From positions 2,418,001 to 2,482,000 of the forward strand of contig JAJQJQ010000005.1 in NCBI GenBank assembly GCA_028622995.1: 64,000 bases of DNA, written 5' to 3'. Positions 1 to 13,253 of the stretch are shown in pieces. The notes under the pieces are model-generated. The model was given only the letters and a program-made list of their open reading frames with translations, was not told the origin of the DNA and made no database searches. The number at the start of each line of letters is the position of its first letter. The first letter of the stretch is position 1. The DNA comes from Panagrolaimus kolymaensis. Lineage: Eukaryota > Nematoda > Chromadorea > Rhabditida > Panagrolaimidae. Made by a program: the position numbers and the translations under genes.

Positions 1-1745
1 TTTTTTTCTCTCTTGGTTTTTACCGCCACAAAACAAAACACAAAATGGCCTTATCCATCTTTTTTTCTTCTTCTTTCTTCAAGCAAGTAGCCAGCCTCCC
101 AGAGTCATTCATTCATTTATTTCAGTCATTTCAGTCACTCACTTATTCATCCATTTCAAGCTGTCGACCTCATTTTCGGGCATATTTAAAAATAAAAATA
201 AAAAAATAAAGAAGATGTGGCCAACTAACAAAGCCAACCAACTGCTGTCCACTAAAATAAGAGAAAGTGTTTTGTCCCTCTTTCGAAAAATTGAGGCCGT
301 TCATCTCACTTTTTTTCGAGGATGGACTTGTTCGTTAGCTTTTTTTCATCGCTAGCTTCTTCTTTCCAAGATATGGAAGCTTGTATGTCTCAAAGGCATC
401 GATAGAAATAGAGTAGTTTGTCCTCATTCGCTCCCGCTCCTTTGAGAACTTTAAAGTCAAGTTAATTCCGGTCAAACAAACTGCTGCTGCTTCTGCTCCT
501 TACTGACTGATGCATTTGGATCCATCCACCATTGCCATTGTCAAAGTCTCGAGAAAAAAATAAAATATAAACCCTCTTTCGGGCGCTTCTTCTTTTTCTC
601 CATTTTTTTTTTTGCTCGATAGAAAAGGAGAAAGAAAAACCCATAAATCGCAAGAGTGTCGCTATAAATGAGGCACTAATGGCTTTTCTTTTTCTTTATT
701 GTTTTTGTTTGTTTCATTGTTGATTAACCCTTTAAGATTTATTGCTAAAAAGTTTTTTTTATTGTTTTTAATGGCAATTTTTCAATGTTTTTAGAAGAAA
801 TATGTTTTTTTTTCTTTGCCAAAAAGAGACATGGAAAAAATAGAAAAATAAGAGAGTAGAGAAAAGTTTAATGAATAGTCAAAAAGTTTTTCTGTTGTTG
901 TTGGCCATTGTCACGCATACATATATAGTTGGATGGAGGAAGATTGTAAGCTATAGCCTATGTAAAAAGTATTACATTGTTTTATAATTCTGTTTTGAAT
1001 TGGAGCAATCTTAATTTATAATATCTTATTCCCATTTATTGATTCAAATACTTTTTTTAGTTTTAACTTTTTTATGTTAGTTGTTGGTCTAAAACATTGT
1101 TTTGATTTTTCAAAATAAATTAGCACAATTTTTGCTTTCTCAATAAAAAATTGTGAACATTACTTGACACTTTTACTCATATTTTTTTCTATGTGATAAT
1201 ATAATTTTGTCGCTACCAACTAATAGTAAAATAAAATAGAAGAAGCCGCCCCTTCCATCGATTTCAAGCTTAAGTGGTAATGGTGTTGCCGTAATATAGC
1301 GTTAGTGAAGCTAATTTAACAACAAAAAAAGAAAAAATTTGCGACACCAAAATAAAAAAAAGAAGCATCAAAGAAGTCTTGCGAAATGTTATTTGTTAAA
1401 TTCATAGCTTCAGGACAAATTTATTTTCAATTTTCCTCCAAGTTTCTTTTCCTTTTTTCCACCATAAACAAATTTTTATTTTTATTCTGTGGTTTAGCTT
1501 AATTTGAGACCAATTTTGTGTCGAGCCTGCTTGAAAATATGCATATACAAGATTAGCACATAGCTTTTCTAAAGTAAAGCTTATTATTATATAAATCCTT
1601 TTCCTGACCTTTTTTTCGAGAGTGTCGTCTCTAATTGGATCCTTGGATATTTGCATTTTCGAGCCTTTCTATTTATTCTTGTGTTCCTAAAGTGTTTATA
1701 TAATCCCATCATTTTGCTAAATTTTTTATTATTATTTTTTTTCAG
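1..1745. other. upstream region of the ROR gene, no confirmed coding exon
   Basis: AT-rich sequence with long T and A runs lying before the first sure exon of the receptor gene. The only coding-like item I can support is a possible signal-peptide exon at 871-945, listed separately. Longer open frames on either strand are low-complexity and share no recognisable domain. The stretch probably holds the outron, 5' untranslated exons or promoter of the receptor gene. Confidence 0.5.
871..945 (+). CDS. candidate first exon encoding a signal peptide for the ROR receptor
   Basis: The ATG at 871 opens 25 codons that begin MNSQKVFLLLLAIVTHTYIV, a basic-then-hydrophobic run typical of a secretory signal. 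A good donor (GTAAGC) follows at 946. The next sure exon, at 1746, encodes the Ig domain of a receptor that needs a signal peptide. Joining the two directly fails: the donor is phase 0, and the acceptor needs two carried bases, so a stop appears. An undetected small exon of suitable phase, or a different acceptor, would be required. This is an attractive candidate, not a proven exon. Confidence 0.35.
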
Positions 1746-4700
1746 AATGGATGATTCCACGGGTAAACGACCGTATCTTCGTTTAACTTCTGCATTACCC
1801 AATGTTACTCGATCCCTTGGTGGTGAGATAAGACTTAAATGTGAAGCTGCTGGAGCTCCATTACCAATTCAATTTTCGTAAGTTAAATAAAGCTTTCCGT
1901 GACGAGACTTATCTTACGGTAATTAATTAAAAATTTGCAGATGGCTAAAAAATAATGCACCAATAGAAAAAAATCGTCGAACTAAAATCAAGAATAAAGA
2001 ATATTTTTCTAAACTTATTATAAGTGATTTGGATGTATTAGATAGTGGATATTATCAATGTTCAGCTAATAATGTCGCGGGTAGCGTTAATACTACAGCT
2101 GTTTTAAGGGTAAGTTTTTTATTTTACTTTTCTTCTCTCTTATTTTCACTAAATTTTATTCTGTCTTTTTTTTAGTCTTTAAAAGTGATTTCCACTATAT
2201 TTTTTTAAAAATAAATCTTTGATAGCTAAAAATATAAACTAATTTTTTGATTGAGTTTTAAAACAAAAAAAAAAACGAAGAATTATTTTATATAAAAATC
2301 TTTTGCATTTGTTTGCTATTTTTCCCATTTATTTTTTGTTGGGTCCTAAATCAATTATTCATTCATTCAATCAAAAGAAACGTGGCAAACAATACAAAAA
2401 AAAATATTGATGACAGCAGCTGATTTGGGCCACTTTTTGGGAGTTGGAGTATGAATAATCGAAAAGGCAGGCAAATAAAATGCCAGTCGTTCGTCGCCGT
2501 CATTTTTTACTCTTTTGTTTTTGTTTTGTTTTTTTGTGATTTTACAGAAATGTTTCATTTTTTTCTTCGACTCTCAATTCTAGGAACATTTAATTTCTGA
2601 ACAAAAAAATAGAAATTACTATAATTGATCGTAATCGGAAAGAATTATTATGTTTAAAAGCTAAGATTAAAAGGCATTTTTCGAGAATAATTCTCTTTCT
2701 TTTTCTTTGAAGCAAGCACTTTAGCCTCATTTACTTTTAGAGCAACGTCTCAATTGTGGAAAATTGCTTTTCCTACCATGGCGAACTTTTTTTCTTTGAA
2801 AATGAGAAATAGGAAGAAATAAAAATAAAATGGCTTAGTTTCTTTCTCTTTTTTATTTTATTCTTTCTTTGCATGTACGAATTTGGGTTTTTAGTGGTCA
2901 CTCGCTTTTATTTTTTGGAACGCTTACTACTTTCTTAATTAGATTTAATGTTAAAATAAATGTTTGAAACTAAAATTTATAAAAAAAGAATTAGCCAAAT
3001 TCTAACAATTCTAAAAGTTTTCTATCTTACAAGCTTGATTATTTAAATTGACATCGCTGTGGATAAAGTTAATTGGTTTTTCGTGGATGTGTGAAATTTT
3101 TTAGTAGCTAAATTAGCAAAACCTGCGCATCATTTTTAAAAAACAATAAATTTGCTATTCTAATTAGGTTTTTGAGCTGCATATGTTCATATTGACTAGC
3201 TTTACAAACACCTTAATTTTGTTTCTTCTTGCTTTTTACTCTTCAAGAACCCAATGAGTCATTTGATAGATGCAAATTCTCATATATTTTTCTTTCTCTT
3301 TTACTCATTTTTTTTATCTCATCGACTCATGCTTCATTCTCAAAACAATAGATAAATATTTCGAAAGAGAGTAAAACGAAACAATTTCAAAAAGTTAATT
3401 TTAATTTTCATCACCACTTTACTAAGACTTTCTCATTTATTTTTTCTTGAAGCATCTACATAATTTGGCTTTTTTTCTTCTTCAAAAAAAGGAATTCCAT
3501 CATAGTCCACAAAAATGAAGAAAACCATTCACCACCAGAAAAAATGGCATTCAAAATGAGTTTCAATTATGAACCCTCAAAAAGGAAAAATATTTCCATT
3601 TTTTCGTTTATCCTTTTTTTCTGTTTGCAGCTGGTCAGTTTTTCTGTCTTTCTCCAATTTTTTCTTTTCATTTTTTCGTTCCAAATATAAATGAAGGATG
3701 CGCATCGATGTTGTCTGCTATTCTGCTTTCATTTCTCCCAATTAGTCAAAAAAAAGAAAATCCGTTTTACTTTGTTTTTGGTTTTTAGTTGCTGCAGCAG
3801 CTTCCTTTTTCGGCATCTTTCTTTTTTATAATTCATTCATTCAATCAAAGCCTCCTCCAAAAATATACCCTAAACCAAAAAAGGCTTTTTTGAAGATTTA
3901 AAAAAATTGCGGTTTATTGAAGAAAAGATGAGAGGAAAAATCGCGCAAGTGTGAAAAAAAATTTTATAATTTTTTTAAAATGGACGACCCAATAAACAAC
4001 AATAGCTCCCGCTTGCCTTTATTACCGCTACTTTTTTCTTGGATGTGGATGGGTGATGAATCCCCTAAGGTCATTAATCAAAGGTGTCTCATTATTTTAT
4101 CGGCAGATAAATCTTTTACCCCCTTCTTTTTATTTTCCTTCTTTATTCTTCGTTAGTTTTTAACAAAAAAATATATTCTTTTGCTACAAGGTTAAAAAAA
4201 CAAAAATCAATAAAAATATGTGTTATTTTTTGTTTTGTTTAAATGAGTGATTGGTCGAAAATGGAGAGGCAGTGATTATGGAAAGAAGGAAAGGAGAGGG
4301 TTGATAAAGAGATAAGGTTTAAGCCGATTAAAAACACTTAATCGGTGCAAAAATGCGGGAGTGTGCTTTGAAGTAATTTTAAGAAATTTTGTTTAGTGAT
4401 TGGGAAAAATAAGAAAGTTTGTTACCAAAATTAGAAAACTTTTTTTTTTTATATTTTTCATTTGCTTGAATTTTTATTAGTTGGAGTATAGTCGAGCACC
4501 AAAAATATTCTTATATCTATTTAACATTTTCACTTTCGACAAGGAAATTAAAGAATTCTTAATTATTAACTTAAAAGTTTCTTATTGCGAGACTTTAGGG
4601 AATAACATAATTAAATTTTTTCAAAGATAACCCATTTAAAAACGTTTGACTTACTTTAGTTTTAGATCTTTTTTTGACAATTTTGCAACATGAGTTTTGC

Positions 4701-7700
4701 ATTTTTCTTTCTACTCTCATTTTTTCAAACCTCTTCGTGTTTAAATGACTTATTTAAATATTTTTTTCTCCAAATCAACTGTTAAACTTCTTTTCCTTAA
4801 TAAAAATAAATAGCTAAAACCCAACTCAATTTTCATCCTTTTCAAATTCAAATAGTCTTCAGAAGGACGTTCTCACTACATACAACGATGTTTTTTTCTA
4901 TGGGAGCTGATTGATGGCGATTTTGGCCTCAACCACCACTAACAGCACCGGCAGTCGTCGTCTTCCGTCCCATCTTCCTTCTATTTTTCCATTTTGCCTT
5001 TGCACATCGTTGCTCTCTTTCTCCCATTTCTTTCGGCCTAGCCGTAAATCAACGCATTTCCATCCTTTTTCTTTCTTTTTTTTTGTAAAAAAGAATACGT
5101 TTTTTTCTTTTTGCTTTTTTGCTGCTGCTGCTTTAACTCATTTTGTTTTGTTGAGTCCACTCTCTCAGAAAATAAAAAAATGAGGTCCAAAAAGTCATAG
5201 GATTTTCTTTACTTTTTTAGTAAATTTTTAAATTTGGTTAAAATTTGACTTATTCTATGTGTTTTTTTTTGTATCTAATAAATTTGTTTATCGTTTGCTT
5301 TTCCCAATTTCGGCAAATGTCGCAAAACAAAAAACAGATACTTTTACTTTATCTTTTTGCCGTCCATTGTTGCCTCAGAGGTTCATTTTCCCCATTTTTT
5401 TCTTCTGGTCGGACATTCTTCCTTTGATCACTCTCCCTCCACCAAAAGTCGTTACTTAATTTTTATGATCCCATTTGCATTGATTTCCGAAATTACCCAT
5501 TTTCACAGCTTTTTTAGTGGCTCTTTTTTTCGTGGTTGTTTTTAGTGGATCATTTACAACGTTTTTCCACTTCCATTATTTTTTGTTTTGTTTTCATATG
5601 TTTTAAAGCTACTTGCTTTTCTTATATATTTTTGCGGATCGCCAAAAGCAAAAGCATAGAAAAAAAATGAAACATTTTTTGGCGCCACTTTTCTCCCTTT
5701 TTTCAATGATTTTTAATTTTTTTCGTTGCTTCTTGTGCAAGAAAAAAATTGTTAATGTTAAATATTGTTGGGGCATTGTCATCCATCAACCTCCTCCTTG
5801 ACTGACAAGAGAGATTTTGAATATTGATATTTTGGGTCTTCTTTCTTTTCTTTTTTTTTTGACTCATCGTGTTTTGGATGATTTATTTTCGCCACTAAGT
5901 TTTTTGAGTTTTAAGAATGGGTTTTAATTTCATTGATTTTTTTCACCTTTTTGATAATTAAAGCCAATATTGATACATTCAAATTTCCAAGAAAAACTAG
6001 TTGATTTTATTACTTTTTCCTCGTTCGCTTTTTTTCTTTGACTTATAATTATTTCTGCTTTTTTGATGACTCTTTTCTTATTTTTCTTTTATCAGTTTGC
6101 ATTTTTTTAATCCTAAACCAACCTTAAAATTATTTCTTGAATGAACAATAAACTTTTTTTCAGCCTAAAAATCTGACAGTTTTTTTTACCTTTTCATTGT
6201 TTCCATCTTTTTTGTTTTCATTTCAAACACCTTTTTCCATTTTTTTTACTTTTTATTGGGTTGACATTTAAAAATTTTAAAGATACCCACATTTTAAAAA
6301 AATGCAACATTGTCTTCTTTTTTTAATGGCGCCGTTATTCATTTTTTTTATATTACATATGCGAAAAAGATCATTTTCAAATCTTTTCTTTTTTGTGATT
6401 GTGATTGTTGCAAAAAGGCAAAGGAGGAGGTCAATGTTATGGCGCCATTTGCATTTTTCTTTTTCTTTCATTACTTCTGGTGGTTTTTTTCCTTTGCTCA
6501 TAAAAAAAATGCCAATAAACATAATGTTTTTGATTTTTTGCTTTCGAAAAATAACTGACTGATGGAAAAGCTTTTTTTGTACCGTCTTCTTCATTTTTTT
6601 TATTTAGAGAAAATGAAAGAAGAAGAAAAAAGTTTATGTTTAAGGATGATCAAGAAAGACAACGATAATGTTTTTCTTTTCCATGCGCAATTTTCTTTTT
6701 TTATGAATGTGCAAAAAATGAAGAAATAAGCTTCCAAGTTTTTAGTTGAATGTTTTTCCTTTTGCTTAACCTTTTTTCTGTTCATTTTTTAATAAAAATT
6801 AAAGGGTATTCGATTTTGTCTATTTGATTTCAATCAATTTATTTTACGAGCTCATGATTTCCATTTCTCTAATTTAACCACTGCTTAAAAATTTTTCCTT
6901 AGACAATAATAACTTCTGATATGTTTTTTATTATTACTTTACACTTTTAAAAAAACCACTTAAAATTCATTCATTTGCATATAAACTAACTCATAGACAT
7001 GTTATAATTAAAAACAGCTGATGCAAATAATAGACCTTAATTTTTCTTCACCTTAAAATTTTTTCAATCATCTTTTCGTTCTTTCCTCGTCCGCTTTTTT
7101 ACGATCTCATAAAAATTATTTTCCCGCAAATTTTATGCCATAAATTATTTTGTTACACCCAAAATAAATTTCATGTAATTTTTCCAGGTTAACACCCAAA
7201 CCAAATCTTCATCTTCCACAAGCCATTCCAAAAATAAACAACACTCTCAAAAACCTCAACCATCTGGAGGCGATTTAGAAGATTACGGTGAATACGATTC
7301 ATACGACGATATGTCATCATCCGGTGGATCACCTGATCGAGGAAGACTTCCAGCTGATGAAGAACAAGATCTTTATCGAGTTCCCAATAATGCTGCTGGA
7401 AATGGATATGTTCCATTAACAGCTATCGGCGGACAAGATCGATGGCTTGATGGTATTACTTTGCGTGTAGGGGATTGTATATTATATCAAGGTGATGCAT
7501 GCAGGAATTTTTTAAATGGTAAACATATTATGATTACATCTGAATCTCGTGAAGCTTTATATGATATTGATCGAGAGCTGCGGGCAGCTATGATGTTTAT
7601 TCAACATATCCCTGATTTATCAACCGATTGTAAACGTTATTCTCATGCTGTAGCATGTTATCATATGTATAAAGTTTGTGATCAAACTATGCCATCAACA

Positions 7701-10700
7701 TCCACAACAAACAATAAAGTGATATCCCTGTGTCGAAAGGATTGTGATTCACTTAAAGATGAAGTATGTCCCAAAGGGTTTTCAATGGCGGCTCAACATG
7801 AATTAGTTGGAGATGGCCCAAAAGCTCTTTTACCCCATTGTACTTCCCTATCAGAAAATGCTGGAAGGTGTTTAAGGGTTTTGGAACCCATTCAACCTCC
7901 TCCACCTTTAACCCCCAAAGATAAAGATAGCAGTGTCACTGCGCCACATTGGTGTTATGTTGATACAGGAAAAAAATATGAAGGATCTTTTTCTGAAGCA
8001 ATTTCGGGTCGAAGATGTTTACCATGGTCTCAAGTCGATGATGATACCTTCAATGTTGATAATTTCCCTCAATTGAATAAAGCTAAAAATCATTGTCGAA
8101 ATCCTGGTGGAAATATGAAAACTCCATGGTGCTTTACATCACCAAATGGACAAAAAGAACTTTGTGATATTCCAAATTGCCCGAAAAATATGTATCCCGA
8201 ATTTGGAGATGATTCTCCAATGACTAATTCAAATTCTGGAGTTCTTGATGCAATTAATAATACATGGAATGGAATGCCCAGTCATTTACAATTTGCTTCC
8301 ATGGCTGGATTGGGTGGTCTCGCGGTTTTGCTGCTATTTTTATTGTTTTGTTGTTGTTGTCGAAAAAGGAAATCGTCATCTTCAACTTCATCCAGCGTTA
8401 AAAAAGGTAGCGGATTTGGAGTTCAATCATGCAATGGATCATCGATAGTTACAAGTGGAATGAATTCAAATTATGCAAGAAAATATCCAAATCAAGGACT
8501 TCCAGGTGGACATTTGCCACATTCATATGAAATGAATGCCCTTTTACCAAATTCTATTCCACCATCATCTCAAAATACTGGTTATGGCATGCAAGGAGCG
8601 GGAAGTGGCTACATGCTACCACCTCATCAACAACATCAACAACAACAATATTCTCCACCCACTACTGAACCTCCAGTTGAACCATTTCATATTCGTCAAA
8701 TTCCTCCACTACAAATAAATATTGATAAAATTTTGGGTGAAGGTGCTTTCACTCTTGCTTATGTGGGTGAATATCGAGAACGAGAAATGTCTATGCCAAT
8801 TGTAATTAAAACTCTTAAAAAAGGCTCCTCCCATATTGAGCGAGAAACATTTGAAGATGAAATTCAATCCATTGCATCCTTTGATCATCAAAATATTATA
8901 CAACTTTTGGGAATTTCATATTTGGATAATCAAACAATTTCCGCGATATTTGATTATAATTGTCATGGAGATTTACATGAATTTTTAAAAGTTCGAGAAC
9001 CACTTAATCCTGAAGCGGATGAAAAAGAAAAAATAAGAAATTTTGAAGATTTCTTTAGAATTGGTGGACAAATTGCTTCCGGAATGGAATTTCTTGCAAG
9101 AATGGGACATGTCCATCGAGATTTAGCCACTAGAAATTGTTTGGTTGGAGATCAACAAATTATAAGGATTTGTGATTTTGCTTCTATGAGGCAGGATTAT
9201 GAAAGGGATTATTATATAGTAAGTTTTATTTTTAACGGAAAGTTAGAAAAAATCTAAATTCTCATTTTCCAGCTTTCAACCCGCTCCCGAGTTCCTCTTA
9301 GATGGCTTTCAAAAGAAGCCCTTGAAGATTCTCGCTACACCATTGCCAGTGATGTTTATGCTTTTGGTGTAACCCTTTGGGAACTTTATACCTTTGGAAG
9401 ACAACCATATGAAGGTTATTCGGATCACGATGTCATTCGATTTATCTCCATGCATGAACCCCTTCCATGTCCAAATGGATGCCCATCAAATGTTTATCGA
9501 ACGATGGTGGAATGTTGGAATGAAGTACCTGAACGAAGACCATCATTCTCAGAATTGCATTCAAAATTTCAAAAATGGTGTATAAATGGCCCACAATTAT
9601 TTATGAATAATCAAAATCGTGCAAATTCCACTCATTCTGGTAAGTAAACACTTCTTCTATTTTACCACAAAAATAAAGCCATTTGTAAATTATAATATTT
9701 ATTTTTGTAAGCCACTGTAATTTTTTGCAATATTCAATTTTTTACACTGGTTGCACATATTTTTTTTGGTGGATGAAAAGCTTTTTACGTTCGTTTTTTT
9801 TGGGAAGTAATAATCAAAAAACCAAAAACTTTTGACTCGAAGTATCTCGTCTAATCACATAGTTATGGATTTTTTTGTCACAATTTTTTACACATAAAAA
9901 TGTTTCTTTGTAATATGGTCAAGTATTTTTTTAACTTTATTATAGGTGGATCAAGTGGCAATAATCGACAACAATCTTCATCAAGTCATAGTTTACAACG
10001 AAATCCATATAATAATATTCCTGATCCATATCAAGTTCCACCACCTGCTCCATTAATGCACAGCACACCCATTGGTCGGTAGATTCATAGAGAGAGAGAG
10101 GCTTTTTATATCAGCTTATACATATTTACAATAAAACAATAATTATTACTATTTCTTATTTCTTTTTTTATTTAATGGTGTGTAACTTTTTTATTTTATT
10201 TTTAGTAAAATTAATATTTATTTGGTGGTGGTAGTGATAGTAGTAAATATCATTTTTTGGTCTTTATCAAGGTGATGGAGGAGAGGAATTTGGTTTTGAA
10301 GCACTAAAAATCCTAAATTTTTCAAAGGTTAATGAAGCCATTCCTAATGTTTGACATAAAAGTTTTCAAGCAAAAGAAAACTATTAACTTCAAGACCATG
10401 TTTTTTTTTGCAAAATTAAAAAATGCTAATTAAATTTTCTTTAAACTAGGCACTTTTTTGACCTTTATAAAATTGAAAATATTAATAAAACTTTTATAAC
10501 TCGCTCGCTTTTAAAAATAAGTTATTTTTTTCGAACTTCAAAGCCATCCTCTCCAAAGCTCTGAATCTCTATCCACTTTTTTTATAAATCTTTATTATCC
10601 ACTTTTTTACTTCCTTCAATAAATCATGTTTTAATCAATATTTAAATTTTTTCAGGCCCATCATATCTTTCATCAACAACAAATAATAGTCGATCTCCTA

Positions 10701-10810
10701 AAGGAAAGCGTGATGGTGGTGGCGCTGGAATTGATGATACTTCACCATTAATGAGACAAAATTGTAGGGGAAATTATACTTATTCTGATGAGTCCAGTGA
10801 TGACGAGTAA
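1746..10810 (+). CDS. cam-1: ROR-family receptor tyrosine kinase (Ig, Frizzled-CRD, kringle, TM, kinase)
   Basis: A Wnt-binding cell-surface receptor of the ROR family (CAM-1 in C. elegans), with roles in cell migration, axon guidance and synapse organisation. Exons: 1746-1877, 1941-2109, 7188-9218, 9273-9639, 9946-10074, 10656-10810; from the ATG at 1747 they give 993 residues. Domains in order: I-set Ig (about 10-100, with LKCEAAG and YQCSANN), a Cys-rich Frizzled domain (about 197-328), one kringle (about 356-431, HWCYVDTG to CDIPNC), a transmembrane helix (about 473-491) followed by CCCCRKRK, a Ser/Gln-rich juxtamembrane part, and the kinase (about 608-890). Kinase landmarks are [14 protein letters not shown] (Lys 641), HRDLATRN and an activation loop with a YY pair. 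The DFG motif reads DFA. The tail is Ser/Asn/Pro-rich and ends in SDESSDDE. The N-terminal secretion signal is not firmly placed. The donor at 10075 (GTCGGT) is weak and was chosen because it alone keeps the last exon open. Confidence 0.93.
2110..7187 (+). other. 5.1 kb intron of the ROR gene
   Basis: This intron lies between the Ig exon and the exon carrying the Frizzled and kringle domains. It begins GTAAGT and ends TTTTCCAG, and the flanking frames join in phase 0. It is filled with T- and A-rich low-complexity sequence. Every open frame inside is short and compositionally biased, and I recognise no nested gene. It is far longer than the other introns here (mostly 45-300 bp), so regulatory elements are plausible, but I could not identify any. 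Confidence 0.7.
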
Positions 10811-11974
10811 ATTTTGTAATTATTTTTAAATATGTAATTCTTTCCTATTCAAATTTTAAATGAGCTTCTTCTTTTTCTTTCTTTGTTTTTTGTCGTTCGT
10901 TGAATCTCTTTTTCACCTTTAATTAATTAATTAATTTTTATATTCAATCATTATCGTTTTTATTTAAAAAAAATTCCCAGGGCAAAGTTGCAATTTTATT
11001 TTTTTTAATTTGTTTGTTAAACCATTTATTTTACTTTATTATTATTTTTTTGCTGCCGATAATAATAATTATTGTTAATAATAAAAGTCATAAATCATTA
11101 TGCTTTTGTAACAAACAAAAAAAGTGTTAAAGAATTTGGCTAAAAATTGACAAGAGTTTTAAAAAGTTTTTTTATTCAAAAATCAAAAATAAATAAAAAG
11201 AGAGCACAATCATTGGTACTTGCAAGAGAAAAAACTGAACTAACATTGAAAGGCCACGAAGAAGAAAAGTGTAAGATTAAAAATAACTCAAACTTTGTTT
11301 GTTTTGTTCATCCAGCCGCAATATTTATATTTTGTGTTTAGTACTTTTATCATCGGGTTAATCTTATCATTGATTTGTAAAAAAAAAATGCAAAGTTTAT
11401 TATCATATGTAGAAAAAAAGATGGGAAAAAGAAAGCAGTTGATGAAGATCCGGAATGTCTTTGAACGGATTAATTATTTCATGCCAAAAAATTTGGAATA
11501 AAAATTTAGCTAACTTTTAAAATTATATGGAGGAACAAAATGTGTTTCAAATATTTGCTAATATTTTATTTAAATCTTCTTCTATGAAAGCTGTAATTTT
11601 CATATTTGTAAAAACTGCAAAAAATATATTAGTTTTCCTTGAGCTTGAGTGAGGCAAATTCGTGCGATAAAAACTTTCGAAAGCTTTTCTTTGGTTTTCG
11701 TTTTCATTTTTCTTTGCAATTTCAAATCACGATTATGCAAAGCATGCATTTCTTTAGAGTTTACAGTAGTAAAATAAAAAGGCAAACATTTATTTTTTGA
11801 ACCCAGAATTTGCATATCTCTTCTCACATCACCGGCAAAATATTTTCAAACCAAATGAATATCTTTTCATTCTATTTGCTTCATAAATCGTTCTTTGATG
11901 CAAGGTGAGTTTTTTTTATTGCTAAACGTTTCCATCGTTTTTTTTATCCTTAATTTTAGGTTCTCAAGAAGAAA
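10811..11974. other. 3' region of the ROR gene and leader of the next gene
   Basis: No gene recognised. AATAAA at 11080-11085 could be the poly(A) signal of the receptor gene. A T-rich acceptor-like TTTTAG at 11953-11958 precedes the next start by 16 bases and fits trans-splicing or a 5' leader exon. Open frames at 11147-11501 are low-complexity. Confidence 0.5.
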
Positions 11975-13253
11975 ATGGCTAAACTGTATTCCAATGTTTT
12001 ACGTGAAACTTTCCTTGACATTATTGAAGGCAAAGAATATTTCGCCGCTGATGATTTATCTTTGGCCACTTTCATGTTAGCTGGTAAAGAAAATTTCAAA
12101 GTGGTTTTTGATTATCTTGGTCAAGCAAATTATGCAAGATTTTATCAAAACAAGGTTACTTTATATTTTGTTGATTCAGTAAGTTTACTCATTATAAATT
12201 TGGTTTGATATTTGTTTTATGTTGCTGCTTTTTTAGAATGAAGATGTTAAACTCCATACATTTCACTTGGATTTTCCTTTATTGAAAGCTTTTGTAGCTG
12301 GTGCTCAAATCGAAGAATTGGAGGTGCAATATATGAATTCTCGCGAAGTTTATGAACATCCCATTTTGAAGTTTCTTTTGGGTGAAAGTACTTGGTTTTC
12401 ACATTTTTTGGCTGAAATTTTTGTGAATTTTTTTAGACTTAAAGAAGGTCTCATTCGAAACACCACTTCCTGTTCGCTACTATGATCGCTTAAAACAATT
12501 AAATAATCTTGAATGTGTTGATATTTCATGTTATGATCTTGTAAGTCATTCGTTTATTAATGTTTTTGCATGTTTTTACGATCAAAAAACTTTACGACTA
12601 ACTATGATATCATTTGTTTTAGGATCTTTCTGTTATTCCTGCATCATGTCGTGGTCTTAAAATTAGTAATATTCATCTCAGAGCTTCTCAATTTGTTAAA
12701 CCAAAGAATACTTTATTCCAAAGAATGACTTGCTGTTTTTCACATCCTAAAATTGAAAGGTTTGTAACTGCTTCTTTCTTATGTATCATTTTCTCACACA
12801 ACTAACAAAATGCTTTTAGTGTCAAAGTAACTTTTGTTGAAGAACTTTTTCTCGAATGTGTTTTACGTTTCTCTGATTTCACTCCTGAAAATGTCAAATC
12901 TTTCCTTTCATACATTTCAAAACATTTTCCAAAACTTCAATTATTGAATGTCAATTTTGATGTTGATAGTGGATGGTCAAAAATTAAAGATACTGTATTA
13001 CGTTTACAACCAAACATGTTCGAACAAATGCTTCCAAATGTTAAAGGTGTTATTGAATTTCATGCAGAAAAAAGTCCAGTATGTGATTTCAAACTTTATT
13101 GCTAAAATTTTGTTGGATTTTTAGGTACCTAAAGAAGCTATTGGTAAACCTCATTTTACTGTTGATGAAGAAGATAACAAAGTTCAAAAGGTTTTCAAAA
13201 TCCATGATGAATTATATCTCAACTTTTGGTTTCAAGTTCATGAAAAGAATTAA
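11975..13253 (+). CDS. F-box/LRR-like protein of a local family (family A)
   Basis: Function not established. Exons 11975-12178, 12237-12387, 12437-12540, 12623-12759, 12820-13078 and 13125-13253 close in frame to 327 residues. The first 60 or so residues (LYSNVLRETFLDIIEG, then FMLAGKEN) resemble an F-box-type helical start. The rest holds leucine-rich-repeat-like blocks such as TFVEELFLECVL and KHFPKLQLLNVNFD. Nematode genomes carry large, fast-evolving F-box sets thought to pick substrates for SCF ubiquitin ligases; membership here is an inference. Every intron position matches the inverted paralogue at 15536-16793, which supports the model. The chosen ATG sits 16 bases behind a TTTTAG acceptor and aligns with the paralogue's start. 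AATAAA lies at 13304-13309. Confidence 0.72.

Noticed and set aside
4911..5183. 90-codon open frame inside the large ROR intron
   Set aside because: Phe/Ser-rich low-complexity translation from T-rich DNA, with no domain and several similar frames overlapping.
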